64,000 nt of DNA from Cloeon dipterum (taxonomy: Eukaryota > Arthropoda > Insecta > Ephemeroptera > Baetidae): contig NC_088786.1 in assembly GCF_949628265.1 (NCBI RefSeq), positions 2,728,001 through 2,792,000 on the forward strand, read 5' to 3'. This document shows positions 48,413-60,563 of this stretch, in pieces. Made by a program: the position numbers and the translations under genes. Position 1 is the stretch's first letter. Every line of letters begins with the position of its first letter. Under the pieces are notes generated by a model. The model was not told the origin of the DNA and ran no database searches. It worked only from the letters and a program-made list of their open reading frames with translations.

Positions 48413-51400
48413 TTACTTGTCGACCTGCAGGACGAGCACCTCGCCCGCCACAAGGGACAGCTGGCGCATAATGATATCCTGGCCCTGCAGCCGTGGGTTT
48501 GGATACGCAATCAGCACCTTGCCGCCGTGGTAGTAGCTCGAGAGGTCCGGTGAAATCGCGTTCTGTCCCAGGTTGGCGATCGTGACCACTTTGTGCCGGC
48601 GCTGGTACCACCGCTGAACCACGATCACGCCGGTCTCTGCATTTTCGTACCTGAAAGTCAAAAATTGAATATTTTTAGCTCCTAGATAGCAAAAAAGGAC
48701 TTGGTTGATTGAAAATAAAAATTTGTCTCATAGCCAGATAGCCTAATGTCCAGAACAGGTACATAGTTTTGGAAGGAGTCTGAGGATCTTGATTATTTTT
48801 TTACTAAAACTAGGCCCTCTTTGACAGAAATCCCTGACGTGCCCACAATTGCAGGGTTTTCAAGCGCTTAGAAATTTCGAATTTTGGCATTTTTTTATTT
48901 TTCTTCAAATTGGTTCATATGGGTCCTTAAACAAAATTTTGGACATCTTTGAACTTGTCAAGTCAAGTGGAACAACTTTCCTGTAGACCTAAAATTGGTA
49001 GGTCAGAGCAGGTCACTAACATCGAATTTTTGAAATGGAACTCTAATTTGAGAAGGAATAAACTGATGTTTTTTAATTTTAATTTAGCCATCTTGTAGAG
49101 CACAAAAAATAATATTATTTAGATAAGTTAAAATCTGGAATATGATATATATCTAAATTTTAATTTTAAAATAAAAACTAAAAATTGGAGGTTTCCAGGG
49201 TTTTTATAACATGTTTAAACGCCCAAATCTCAGCTTCTAATTATCAGATTATCAAAAATCGAACACCGCTAGACTGGTCTCAACCTAGCCAAGATAGCAG
49301 AAGTAGTCTAAGGGTGCCAGTCCTTCAACCCCTATATACACCCTATACAAACCGTAAAATTTTACAGTTTTTAGTAGTTTGCACCTCACTGACTAGAAAC
49401 GTTAATTTCTTACTTGATGACAAAATTTTTGCTGCCTCTGGGCATTCCAATCGTGTGGTTGGTCATGTACATCTGCGGCGAGTACTTCCTCAGCACTGCC
49501 ATTTTGGCCACCGCGGTCTGCGCCTTTTGCGCGTCCGAGTTCTTGAGCAGGGCCTCTCCGCTCGGCATCCACGGCAGGACGTTGTGGTCGGTGAATTTGT
49601 TCTGGTTCGAGTAGGCCCACGGCATCGGCGGCAGCTGCCGCAGGTGCTGCAGTTCCCCATTCTGCAAGTGCTTTTTATATGTATATTTTCGTCCTCGAAC
49701 TAATACGTACGTCTGTGTCAAGGTCCTGAGGGGCTTTCAGCCCGATTTCGTCCCCGTATAGAATGGAGGGGGTGCCCGGCAGGGACATGAGCAGCAGAAG
49801 AGCAGCCACCGTGTTGTTGCTGTCTTTGAGGCGGTCTGCCAGGCGCAGGTTGCCGCTGTGGCCGACGCTCCACAAGATTTTCTGCGACCACAACTCCAAT
49901 GCCCCAGTAATTGGTGACCTGACGAGACATTTTTTGTCAGTGTCACGTTTTTTTACAGCAGCCTTGGCCTGGCAATTAGACTTGTGATAATGAAATTTTA
50001 ATTTGTATTGCTGCAATATGAAATAAAAATAATTATTTAAATGTCTCACCGCCAATGTGTTCAAATTTTTCGACTTATGAAAATAAGATTACATAACAAG
50101 CAACTTTTTTGTTAAAAAATATTAAATGAGAAAAACTGCAAGATAGAAAAGCACTTATTGAGAATGGAGTAACTCGTTTTGAGTTGGTGCAATTCAAAAG
50201 TTAAGGTGTGCGTTGAACTCCTCTTGTCAAGCCCGATCGAATGAACACCAAATTTGAGGTCATCGGTCAAGGTAAAAGGTCATCAAGGTATATTTTCGAA
50301 AATAATTAGGTGTTTTTGTGATTTTTAAAGCCAGCACCATGACTTAAAAATCCGAAACGCCACTCAAAAGTAGTCTCAGGGTTCGTGTAAATTTTTGTGA
50401 AAATTTCAAGGTGGTATTTAGCTTGGTTTCCGAAAAATTCAATTTTTAATTTCGAAAACACAATTTTCAATTTTTGCAAATGTTTTGAGCGCCAAATCTC
50501 GGGTTCTAAGGGTCAGAAATGCAAAAACTGCACACCGTTCAACTTGGCTTGACTTCCCCTGGTGATCTGAATGGTTTTTTGGGTGCTCACCCCAACCGCT
50601 CAAACTCAATTGGCTCTAAATTCATCCCCCGAGGCGAAAAATAAATATTTTAAATTTAAAAAAATTTAAACTGTAAATTTGACACTCCTGTTTGGAACAC
50701 AGGTAGATTTAAATGGGTTTAGCCAAAAATAATATAAAAAAATCTGTAGTAACTTTAATATCTTTTCCTCAAAATAAATTTAAAAAAGCCAATTCGTGAA
50801 TAAAAACGGCTGTTAAATTGTTTTAATATGATGGAAAATTTACCTCAAAGGGCCTCCGTGAGTGAGATCAAGAGATATGTGCACCAGGTCCACGAGATTT
50901 TCAATGCCAAGTATCGGTGGTGCTATAAAAACGTGTCGCTTGGAAACAGCTTGGCGCCAGCTTTGCAGCCGGCTTTTCAAATGAGGCTGGACAGTCTCGT
51001 TGTCCAGGCCGACGAAATAGAATCCGTCCACGTCGTAGGAGCGCCAGAATTCCAGCGCGTTGATTACTGGGTCAATGTAATCCGGGCCTGCAGTGCTGGG
51101 ACATTTCAATTTTTACATAAAATATTTAAAAGTTTATTTATAACAATGCCATAATTACCTGTTATACTTGACAATATGGACAGGCAAGTCGAGGATGAGC
51201 GAAATGTTGTTTGCGTGCAGTTTCTTGGCCAGCGTCCTGACATCCTCGATGGAGCCTAATTTCTGGTTAACGTCAGTCAAAGATTCGGCATTGTGGTAAT
51301 CTTCAGGGTAGTTGTGCGAGGTAAAGATTGAGTTCAGTCTCACGGCGCCGATGCCAAGACCCTTTAAGTAGTTGATGCTCTCGGGGCTCACGACGCCACT

Positions 51401-53688
51401 CAGATCTCCAACGCCGTCTTGGTATTTCGAGTCCTACGTACGGAGAGTTAAATTTTTAAAATGATAAAATTCAATATAAAGTGAATAATACAAATTGTTT
51501 TTACAAGGAACTGAAAATTCACAAAAGTATCTCTTTATGCCTAACAACTTTCGCGATAAAAAAATTTCCAATTTTGAGTTTCTAATCAAATTTCGAAAAA
51601 AGCGTTTTTTTAATATTCTGTAAATGTAAAAATGTTGCATATTGTAACATTAATCTACCTTGAAATTTTGGTAATACTGGTACTTTTCGTTTTTGAGTTA
51701 TTTCAGGTCAAACAACTTTACGCGAGATCTCGGCTTCTGCTGGACAGATATTCAAAAACTACACACCATTTAACTCGTCTTGATGCACCCTGACATGCTA
51801 TTAAGGTTTCAGGGAGGTAACTCCCACCCCTATTCATCCTTCATCCACCAAATAATAATTAATTTTTTCTTCCAGTGGTAATTAAATGTTTGAAATCGTC
51901 CTAAAAATGGTTTTGCACACCCTCCATCATTAATCCCTAACTTCGCCCCTTCAAAAATTACCGTGCATCAATACAGCAACTAGAACTCTCGAAAAGCGTG
52001 TGATATTATATTTCCTTTAACAATTTTTCACCTTTTAAGCCTTTTATTCATTGTTATAAACTCAAATATAATAAGAAAATTGGCGCACTTTAAAAGACGC
52101 GGGAAAAATCTCGTAGACGGTGGCGGAGGTCCACCACTCGTGCGGGGGATCGCAGTCCTTGGGAAGGGTGGCGATCATGGAGATGGCGATGCCGAAAGCT
52201 CCGATCAAAACCGCCACGACGCAAAAGGAACTGATTTGTCTGATGAGCGGCCAGTTCCAGGTGGTGAAAAAATAGTCGCCGACGTTTGAGAACTGGTCGA
52301 ATGAGAGCGGCATGTTCACCGTGCCGCCGTTTTCCTAAAATACAAATCGGTTTAAAATATCGAAATCAATCATATGGCGGGGGTTGAACCTGCAACGGGC
52401 CGTCAGGGTCGACGGCCGTGGTCATATAGATGTGCTGGTAGTTGTGGTGTGGGCCCAGCAGCTGCACGCACGCGGTCGGCTCCTGGCCGGAGCTGCCGGA
52501 GCTGGTGCTCCCCTCGCTCTGCATGCTCTGCCTGGCCGCACTAAACTTGACCCCTGCGCGCATTTCGACTCGAAATTCAATTCGGTTCAAACTTGTACAG
52601 TTTTAAATTTATTCACCTTCCAGAGGCGATTGGAAATGGGTGATCTCATCGTTGGCGTCATCAGTCAGGGAAAATGTGGTCTCGTTTTCAGGCGTGTACT
52701 GGTCATTCGCAACTTGAAATTAATTAAAAATATTATCATCAGAATAAAGTGATTTTAATATTATTTGTTAACATTAATTAGCCCTATTTGATTGAAAATG
52801 CCGTTGGGAAACTCCGAATTACCTTTTTTTGGAGAGTGGCAGGTCACTTAAGTTATTTTTCAATTGAAAGTACAATTTGAAAATTAGGCCACGTGATTTT
52901 GGAGCTTTGACGTTGCATAAAAAATTTAATTACTTCAGTTCATCACGGGATGTGAAGAAAAGTCGAACAGTATGCAAATTTTGTGATTTCGACTGCTAGA
53001 ACCCGAGATTTTTAGTGTTTTTTGATAAAAAAATACGTTTTTCACTAAATCTCGGCCTCTATGCGTCAGATTTACAAAAAACTGCACACCGTTCGATTCG
53101 TCATGATTTCCCCTAAATAGCCAGATCATTTAAAGGTTGCCTACAACTTCAAACCCTTTTAAAATGGTAAAAAGTCATAAAATTGCTCATCCCTACTTCT
53201 CACCTGTTAAATTATATTAATTTTTTAATTAATACATAATAATTGGTTTCATAAAGATAAATTATTTATTGATCACGTTAAAAGTGAGTCTAAAATAGAG
53301 AGAAAGTACAAATCAGCGGTGAAAAAATCTACATTTTTTTGTAAACAAAATAAGTGAAACTAAAATATATTTATTATTTTTCCCCTTTTAGCAGTAGAAA
53401 TTAGAAAAACTGTATTCCAAAAAATCTCTTTGACCAGTAAATTAATAAAATATCTGCAATTTGAAGCCTATAAATTCCCAAGTGACAAGAAATTACTGAG
53501 ATTTAATTGAAAGTTGTTATGATACCAGCGGGAGGCGACGGCGTGAGGAGCGGGCATGTGGACCTGGCCTCCTCATCACCTAAAAAGGTGCTGCTGGAGG
53601 GCGATTTGGCCAAGTCCGTGCTCGGCAGGGCCAGGGAGGAAAGCGAGTTGGCCGCCTCGACCCCCGAGGCCAGTTCCGGAACGTTCAT
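48413..53688 (-). CDS. SLC3-family amino-acid transporter heavy chain (rBAT/CD98hc-like)
   Basis: Nine minus-strand coding exons, in transcript order: 53688-53526, 52712-52617, 52553-52390, 52334-52089, 51433-51159, 51095-50844, 49918-49711, 49661-49414, 48650-48413. They encode 629 aa, the usual size. A cytoplasmic N-terminus of about 170 residues precedes one transmembrane helix (about 172-197). Cys202 follows directly, where SLC3 proteins form the disulphide to an SLC7 light chain. The ectodomain is an alpha-amylase-like fold (WWTSATVYEIFPASFKDS, GDLSGV, LILDLP, LYGDEIGL). At the glycosidase nucleophile site GFRxD the sequence is GFYFV (339-343), so it should be catalytically dead, as expected of heavy chains. 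They bring the SLC7 exchanger to the plasma membrane. The start is uncertain: the frame is open upstream of ATG 53688 to about 53803, and a 5' exon could add residues. Confidence 0.92.
49215..49350. repeat. Repeat family B, short copy in SLC3 intron 8
   Basis: Contains 'aaatctcagcttctaatt.tcagatt', 'aaaaatcgaacaccgctagactggtctcaac' and 'ttcaacccctat', also seen near 62300-62380 and 62630-62690. Confidence 0.6.
50180..50645. repeat. Interspersed repeat family B, long copy 2, in SLC3 intron 6
   Basis: The reverse-oriented relative of 3585-4055. It includes 'aaggtgtgcgttgaactcct', 'gaggtcatcggtcaagg', 'ctgcacaccgttcaacttgg' and 'gacttcccctggtga'. Confidence 0.7.
51715..51850. repeat. Repeat family B, short copy in SLC3 intron 4
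   Basis: Contains 'gagatctcggcttct', 'caaaaactacacaccatttaactcgtcttga' and 'cccacccctattc', matching the core of other family B copies. Confidence 0.55.
52905..53170. repeat. Repeat family B copy in SLC3 intron 1
   Basis: Closely parallels 62770-63010: 'gtgaagaaaagtcgaac.gta', 'ctagaacccgagattt', 'acgtttttcactaaatctcgg', 'actgcacaccgttcgattcgtcatga'. The GTCGAAC and CCGTTCGA blocks make it weakly palindromic. Confidence 0.65.
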
Positions 53689-56322
53689 CGCGCTTGTCGG
53701 CCCACTCTCTACCACGAACGCGTCATTCTCGGCTGACGAAACTCTCAGCTGGGGTTTATTTTGCAGCGTAGGGGTCGATAATTCCGACCCGGCGTAAATT
53801 TAGGTCCGCGCCGGCACATGCGCCTCTGGCTCCGTCACACGAGAACTCTGTGTCCGACTCGTGGCGACGCTTCTCATGCTACCAAGCAATCATCACTCTC
53901 GAGGCACGAAATTGTATAATGCGTACATGAGACACGATGACCGTATAATGGTTATGTAAAGGATATTACTCAACAATTCATTTTATCTAGATGACTCTCT
54001 CCGTTTCCTTTTACTTGTCCTATTAGATCAAAACCCCAGACCAAAAAGGATAGGCCGGATGCGATGATTTTTCGAAAAAATTGTAAACCACAAAATGTTT
54101 AATCATCGGAGTTAATATTTTTATGGGAATTCCACATGGCTAGTGATGTAATAATTTGTTATAACGAAAGAGCTGTTTGAATTCATGTTCAATTTTTTAG
54201 ATCAAATAAACGCCTCGTCCCCGTTCGCGAAATATAATATAGCGCGTGAAACAGACGCATATTCTTTTTAGGTAGCATATGAAACGTGAACTCGCAAAGC
54301 CTGCGTCAATCTTTTAACAGAGATTAAAAATCAAAGGTCATTGTGGTAGCATCGATTAATAATTGTTGATTGCGAAGCTGAATTGAGCAACTAAACCGAG
54401 TCAAAAGAAAAGTTTATTTTGAGTCAATATTCTAAATAAATAAACACATATAGCACGTGAGAACTGGAGCGAAGGACAAAATTTTTGTCTCTAGACGCAG
54501 ATCTTCCTTTGATTATCTGAATTATAGCCGGCTGCCGTTTATTTCCGCACCCGTGAAGCCCAGACAGGTTTTGTATGTCATTTGCAACAAGGTCACCAGA
54601 CACAATCTTACGGACGTCCAGACGACCCAACAGAGACAGCGACCATTCAAATCCATTCAAGCTTTTCCAGGGGCAACAACAAACAGTTCGGAAGTGAAGC
54701 TACTTCATTAATAAAAATGCCAGTCGCACACGTGCTGAGGAAAAACGCTCATCCTGCAAAAATACGGCGTCGTGAGATGATTTATTTGTTTTATTTTTTT
54801 CCTCTATCAAAAATGAATGATTGTCATTCGATTCAAGCCATCTCTAGTTGATACGATAATTAAAAAAAAACAGTCTTCCGCGAGAGATGTGAAATAAAAG
54901 ATTGTCTTTTGTTGTTGACAGCATAGGGAAAGAAAGTAAATAATAAAGGGCATGAGGGCAGATGATTATTTTTGGGAGGGGGCGTGACAGAGGGTCGTGT
55001 TGATATGCAAATAATTTGTGAACCTCTAGATCATTCCGTTTTTTCGATTTGTTATTTGATTGATTCGAGTAAAAATATTCTAAATTGAGCATTGTTTTTC
55101 TCCATCATCACAGCGTAATCGGTTACATCATGCTATGCTCGCATAATAATTGCGGAAAGCGTTTGTGACTCGCAATTAATAGATCGGATGTCGCACAATT
55201 GTAATGTAAGAGCAAACAATAACAAACGTTCATTCGATATGACAACTAAATCTGTTAAAAAGGTTAATGTTCGACGTTTTGCTGACCATATTTGTGCTTA
55301 CACAATATATCAAAGAACGTGGGAAGAAGTAAATATTTATTATTTATTAACCGGAAATGTTCATTGGAATCTTCCTACAAATATTTGTCGAGCAGTTGAG
55401 CTATGAATCGAATTCCCAAATATTCATTACGAGCAATCGTGAAATAGAATCGCTGGCTCCCAGATCCTCTTTCTACGCAATCAAAACACTCATAAGTTAG
55501 ATAACAATTATTTCCTAAAATAAATGGAATTTTCCATTGAGCAACGTCCATCTGTCATGAAGTCAAAAAGGAAAAGTGACACAAAAATTCAATATTAAAA
55601 TTTTACGAAAGCAGGAACAAAGGAAACCACAAATGTCGTCACTGCATATATGCAATCTCCTTCCGCGCGCGCAAATCGTTTCAAAGCAACCAGTGGCGTG
55701 ATCGTAAGCTCATTTTTATTGTCCAGAGTTGGGCCGTTCGAATTGTAAAAATGCAAATTCGTTCTAATTGCAAGTTTCTGAGCGACGGACGGTGCGGACT
55801 CAAGGTCAAGCAAGAGTCAGTCGACGACAAAAAGGTCAGCAAGCGTTCGCTATCTTCTGCAGAGATAAAAACGGAGCAACCGCGAGACGGAGAGGTGGAA
55901 GCAGAAGTGTCCGCCCTTCCACTGACCAGCGAGCGATCGTTCGTCAACATTTATACCCTGATCGGTGGACCTGCCCGAGCGGAGTCGCGTCAAAGTCGTC
56001 ATTTGGGAAACCAGCTCGAAAGCCACGTCCTAGGCTCCTGGGTGTGTGTGTTTGGCAACTTCGGCCAGACGCAGCTTCGACCAGACAGTCGGCACACACG
56101 ATAATGAAAGTGAGTGATTTTTACCAAGAGTTTTCACTCGCTTGACTGAGCCGCCGCACCAAATAATTGTGTTGCCAGGTTGGATTTCGGATACGTTGCA
56201 CCGATATTCGCTCGCCTCTCTGAAGAGACCGACTCACAATCCGTGGTGGTTGTCAACCCCTTCTTTAATATTTAAAGACTCCGTGTTCAATTTTCGAGGG
56301 ATTTCCCAATTCAGTCCAGACG
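53689..56322. other. Divergent intergenic region, SLC3 and SLC25A29-like genes
   Basis: 2.6 kb between head-to-head start codons. It must hold both promoters and leaders. A frame of 117 codons at 55751-56104 shows no domain and probably lies in the SLC25 leader. A GGGATTTCCC site lies at 56298-56307. Confidence 0.6.
56298..56307 (+). promoter_or_regulatory. Consensus kappaB motif just upstream of the SLC25 start
   Basis: GGGATTTCCC fits the Rel/NF-kappaB consensus GGGRNWYYCC exactly. It lies 15 bp before the ATG, probably within the 5' UTR, so its regulatory role is unproven. Confidence 0.3.
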
Positions 56323-59300
56323 ATGGCTCTCGACTTCTTCGCCGGTTGTGTTGGAGGTAAGAACAATAATAATTGATATTTTCAAAAGTACGTGGAAATG
56401 AAATGAAACCCGTTGCGGCGGGAAGTTGATTGAAATGTCGCAGCTTATTTGGCTTGTTCCTAAACGAGTGCGAGAGCAGCTTTTCTGCTTTTCGCACCAA
56501 CAAATCGACCCAGAGTGCCTTCTAGGCACACGCGGTCAGCTCCATGAGAGCAATATACATATATATACAGATAAATTATATGTGGTTCATTATGGGGCAG
56601 AGCGCGAGATAATCGCCTGTTGACGGAGAAATGCGACCTATACGTCTGCGTCAATCAGCTATTTCAGTTTCATCAGCTTTGATCCAGATGCTTGATCTCT
56701 GCAATTATTTGATACAACTTGAAATTACATTGAAGCCTTGGCGAAGTAAATTGTATGTCTGCGGTTCGCTGAATCAGCAATTATATTCATAAAAAAGTGT
56801 AAAGATTACACTCGCGGAAGGACATCTTGTTCAGAAATTTAAAATTTATACGTCTTTGCTACACATTTAGTCACCAATAATATTTGTCAAATAAACACCA
56901 TTTCAAAAGTAACAGTTTTCTTCTCATCTTGTATTCACGTGCACGCGTGACTTAATAGCATGAATCATCCATTAAGAGAGTAAATTATTCAGGTGGCGGC
57001 CACGATGTCTGGATAAATCCAGCTCAAAATCAGTTTTTTACAAGGAGGAAAGTCGCGGGAATTCCGATCAACATCATTTTGCTCTATCGAAATTTGGCGC
57101 ATTAAAAATTTATTCGAGCGGCCGCAGGCTTTTGGAGCTAGGAAGAGGGCAAGAGAACGAGTTAGTGGGCTGCGTATAGCTGCAGGGAAAACAGTCCGTG
57201 CTTCGATTCCGTCGACGCAATTTTAAAGTCGACGGAGAAACATAGCCAATTATTGCCTTTAATTTCTGCAAACATGAGATGATAATTGCCAACGTATTAT
57301 TATTTTTTGCCACTTGTGGAAAGCAAGTCTTGCCACGCCTCAAGGACCTCTTTTTTATGGCAAATTCTTCTGCTTCCTTTAATAGTATGGGCAAGACTGG
57401 CATCTGCACCCAAAATGGACTTTTTTATTCGCCTTTCGAAAAGCCATGTGAAGCAAGTCTTACCTCTCTATATGGCCTCTGTAATGTATAATTTGCATAA
57501 TTAGTGCAAATGTATGCCAATTAAGTATAAGACACACATTGTTGCTAAACCGCAGAAACTCTTTTCTACGCATTTATAATAACAAAATCATGGTTTTATG
57601 TTTTCAGGCTGCTCCGGGGTGTTGGTTGGACACCCACTGGACACCATCAAAGTACGCAGATTCGATTGAAACATTTTTTTAAAATTCTAAACTCTTTTTA
57701 AACTCGATAGGTTCGCTTGCAGACGCAGGATTTTCGGAATCCCGTTTACAGAGGGACGTATCATTGCTTTAGAACTATCGTCGAGAAAGAATCGGTGAGT
57801 TGAAACAGAAAAATTTCCATTTTCGGCAGTTGCACCTCAATTTGGAATTCAGTTTGCTAAAACTGTCCCTCGGGCCGGTTTGAAATTGCTGAAAATTACT
57901 CTACGGCAAACCGGATTTCGGCTAAACCGTGATGTCCATGCGTTAATTAAGCAGAAAACCAGTTTGCTCGCGAGAGGAATTTAACGTGTGGCGTGACCGA
58001 GGCGAGCCTCTCATATAGGCTAATAATTCAGCACTTCTCCAACTCATATTCCATTAAGGCTGCCGCTGCCGCTGCACTCTCTCTCTCCTGCGGGGATGCA
58101 ATAATGTCGTAATTTATATGCGACTTCACGGCTTTCCAGCCCGCCGTTTTAGCGGAATATTCCAAGTTGAAACTTCTGAGTTACAAATGCACTCATTTGA
58201 CTGCAACTCGAGTCGAGAAATTATCCGAGTCAATGTTGCGTGTAAATTATTCTCCGCCGGTTTGTGATTCACTGATGTCGTAACAGTTTTTATTGTATTT
58301 AGAGGAGTCTCAATATCATCTATTTATAAAATGAGCTCTTTCTTATTGTGAAACCGTGCATCACAAACAACAATGTTTGCCTTATCAGGTGCGAGGCCTT
58401 TACAAAGGAATGTCGTCCCCGTTGGCCGGGGTGGCTTGCGTGAACGCCATCATCTTTGGCGTCCAGGGCAACATCCAGCGGCGCCTCTCCAACCCCGACT
58501 CGCTGCACTCTCACTTTATCGCCGGAGCGGCTGCTGGCCTTTCGCAAAGTTGGGTCGCCAGTCCACTCGAGCTCGCAAAGACGAGAATGCAGGTAAAATT
58601 CAAACGACCCTGCGTTTGGGGAAATTCCCAATTCGAAACGAATATAACGCTTTTTGTTTAAATACGCAGTAGCCTCCGACATTGACGTCAGCGGGGCTCT
58701 GCTTCGAGGAAATATTATTACTGTAAAACGTTTAAATTTAATAATAACACGCCACGGGGGGATAAGAGCTTCTATGAATTTGTCTACTCTTTAAGAAGAA
58801 AGTTGTTTGAACATGTGCAGATCCAGCAAGGCAACCGACCCATGTACCGCAGCCCGCTGCACTGCCTGCGCGACGTCTACCACCGCGAGGGGTGGCGCGG
58901 CGTGTTCCGCGGCCAGCTCATCACCGTGTACCGCGAGGTGCCCGGCTACGGCACCTACTTCGTCTCCTACGAGGCCATTTGCAGGGCGCTGGCCGGCGAG
59001 CAGGGCTCGCACACGCTCAGCTCGGCGTCCATCCTCCTCGCCGGCGGCTCCGCGGGATGCATTTCCTGGGTCGCGTCCTACCCCATTGACGTCATCAAGT
59101 CACGCCTGCAGGCGGACAACAGGTATAAACCAATTACAACTTTTTAAATCTGCTCTCGCTCTTTCTTCCTTCTCCTCAAATCAAATTATCCACTTTTATA
59201 TGAACTCGGCCCTTTGGACTTACAATCTTTTATAACTTGTGTGGAAATGTGTACGTTGATGGAGTCACAAAAATGGGTCAAAGGTGGTAGCGGATAAATT

Positions 59301-60497
59301 GCGCACAGCTCAACAACCAAACGCGAATTTCCTCGTTGCAAGAAAAGGGCAGCAATGAATTCAACAGTGAAAATCAGAGTGTTGAACGATGCGTAATTTT
59401 ACCGCTACCACGACGTAAAATGTATTTTTTTTTTACTTTGAGTCCAGGTGAATAGTGATAAAATCAAATTTACCCTCGAAACGTGCTTTGGGCACTCCTG
59501 AGGTCTGAAAATATCGTCAGAACAGGCATGAAAATGAACCCTGGCATCAGGGTAGCCACTTTAACGACGCCTGACGGGTTCTGGATTGGTTAAAATTGCG
59601 AGCTGTACACACCGTTGGAACAGTCAAGTCGAGAGCTTTCAGAATATATGTAATTTTATCCTTGGAAACCATTTAGGACCCATCAGAACGTTTCCTGGGC
59701 GCTCATGAACGAAATCAGGGTGTTTCCTGAGTGCCCAGATGGCTTCTAAAGCGTCAAATTACACATATTCGGAAAGCTTTCAAAACTTGGCCGTTGCAAC
59801 GGTCTGCAGATCTTGCAATTTGAACCGATACAGGCTTCGCTAAAGTGTCCGCACATGCGAATTAGAGGGCTACCCTGATTCCAGGGTTCGATTTCATACC
59901 TGTTTTGATGGTATTTTTTGGATCTCATGTTTTAATCTCATCATTTTCGCAATTTCTGAAATATAATTTTTAATAAATAAAAATTTCCAATCGTCCTATT
60001 CCATTTTACACATTTTTTTCAGCTCTCCATAAAGTCCAAATTTTGATCCTTTTGGCGTGCGTTGTTGCGTTCGCAGGTACAAAGGCATGATAGACTGCTA
60101 CAAACAGAGCTACAGGGACGAGGGCGTGCGCTTTTTGTCGCGCGGCCTGAGCTCGACGATGATCCGCTCGTTCCCGACGAACGCGGCCACCTTCGCGGCC
60201 GTGGCCTGGGTGATGCGCATGGCCGGCGCGTCGGAGGCGCCGTCCTCGTCGGCCACCTCGGACCTGCTGACCGCCTCCGAGTTCCTCGACGAGATCCGCA
60301 GAATCCCGCTCGACGCCATCTCGGCCATTCCGCTCGGCAGCTTCATGTCCAGGCTGGACAGGGACATGCCGTCGGTCAACGGCGAGGAGGGCGAGGAACA
60401 CTCCAGACTCGGCAGGGTCTCGTCGGCCGGCAGCTCCATTTTGAGCACGCTCGGCAGGTTCTCCATCAGCAGGGAAGTGGACAGCGTCGTCCTTTGA
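56323..60497 (+). CDS. Slc25a29: Mitochondrial basic amino-acid carrier (SLC25A29-like)
   Basis: Six coding exons: 56323-56356, 57608-57651, 57711-57794, 58389-58592, 58821-59122, 60077-60497. They encode 362 aa. Three mitochondrial-carrier repeats carry the signature PxD/ExxK: HPLDTIKVRLQ (P21), SPLELAKTRMQ (P113) and YPIDVIKSRLQ (P210). The N-terminus MALDFFAGCVGG and the stretch YRGTYHCFRTIVEKES are characteristic of SLC25A29, which moves arginine, lysine and other basic amino acids across the inner mitochondrial membrane. After the sixth helix a tail of about 90 residues, rich in serine and glutamate, follows; human SLC25A29 has about 303 residues, so this tail is extra. The gene diverges from the SLC3 heavy-chain gene. 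Closely related SLC25A45/47/48 carriers are the main alternative identity. Confidence 0.92.
56357..57607 (+). other. Intron 1 of the SLC25A29-like gene
   Basis: A 1.25-kb AT-rich intron; nothing recognised. Confidence 0.7.
57795..58388 (+). other. Intron 3 of the SLC25A29-like gene
   Basis: 594 bp without recognisable features apart from a short CT run. Confidence 0.7.
58618..58629 (+). promoter_or_regulatory. Intronic kappaB-like motif
   Basis: GGGGAAATTCCC in intron 4 of the SLC25A29-like gene matches the Rel consensus. One of two such sites in this gene. Confidence 0.25.
59455..59935. repeat. Palindromic interspersed repeat family A, copy 3
   Basis: Lies in intron 5 of the SLC25A29-like gene. 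Left arm blocks 'actcctgaggtctga', 'gaaccctggcatcagggtagcc', 'gacgcctgacggg', 'ggattggtt' and 'caccgttggaac' are mirrored on the right by 'gccgttgcaacggtctgcagatcttgcaa', 'accgatacagg' and 'ctaccctgattccagggttc'. Confidence 0.75.
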
Positions 60498-60557
60498 AAG
60501 GTCTGCAAATTTTTATGTTCAGCTGCAGTTCGGTCCAGAAGGCAGCATTTTTTTGTA

Positions 60558-60563
60558 AATAAA
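60558..60563 (+). terminator. Candidate poly(A) signal of the SLC25A29-like gene
   Basis: AATAAA 60 bp after the stop codon; another AATAAA follows near 60668. Confidence 0.45.

Noticed and set aside
55751-56104. 117-codon frame upstream of the SLC25 gene
   Set aside because: No domain or recognisable family, and it is disconnected from the carrier's frame. It is more likely leader or promoter sequence.
59882-59900. GGTTCGATTTCAT resembling a tRNA T-arm
   Set aside because: It belongs to the family A repeat, with no acceptor stem or anticodon arm around it. I saw no tRNA or rRNA gene in the window.
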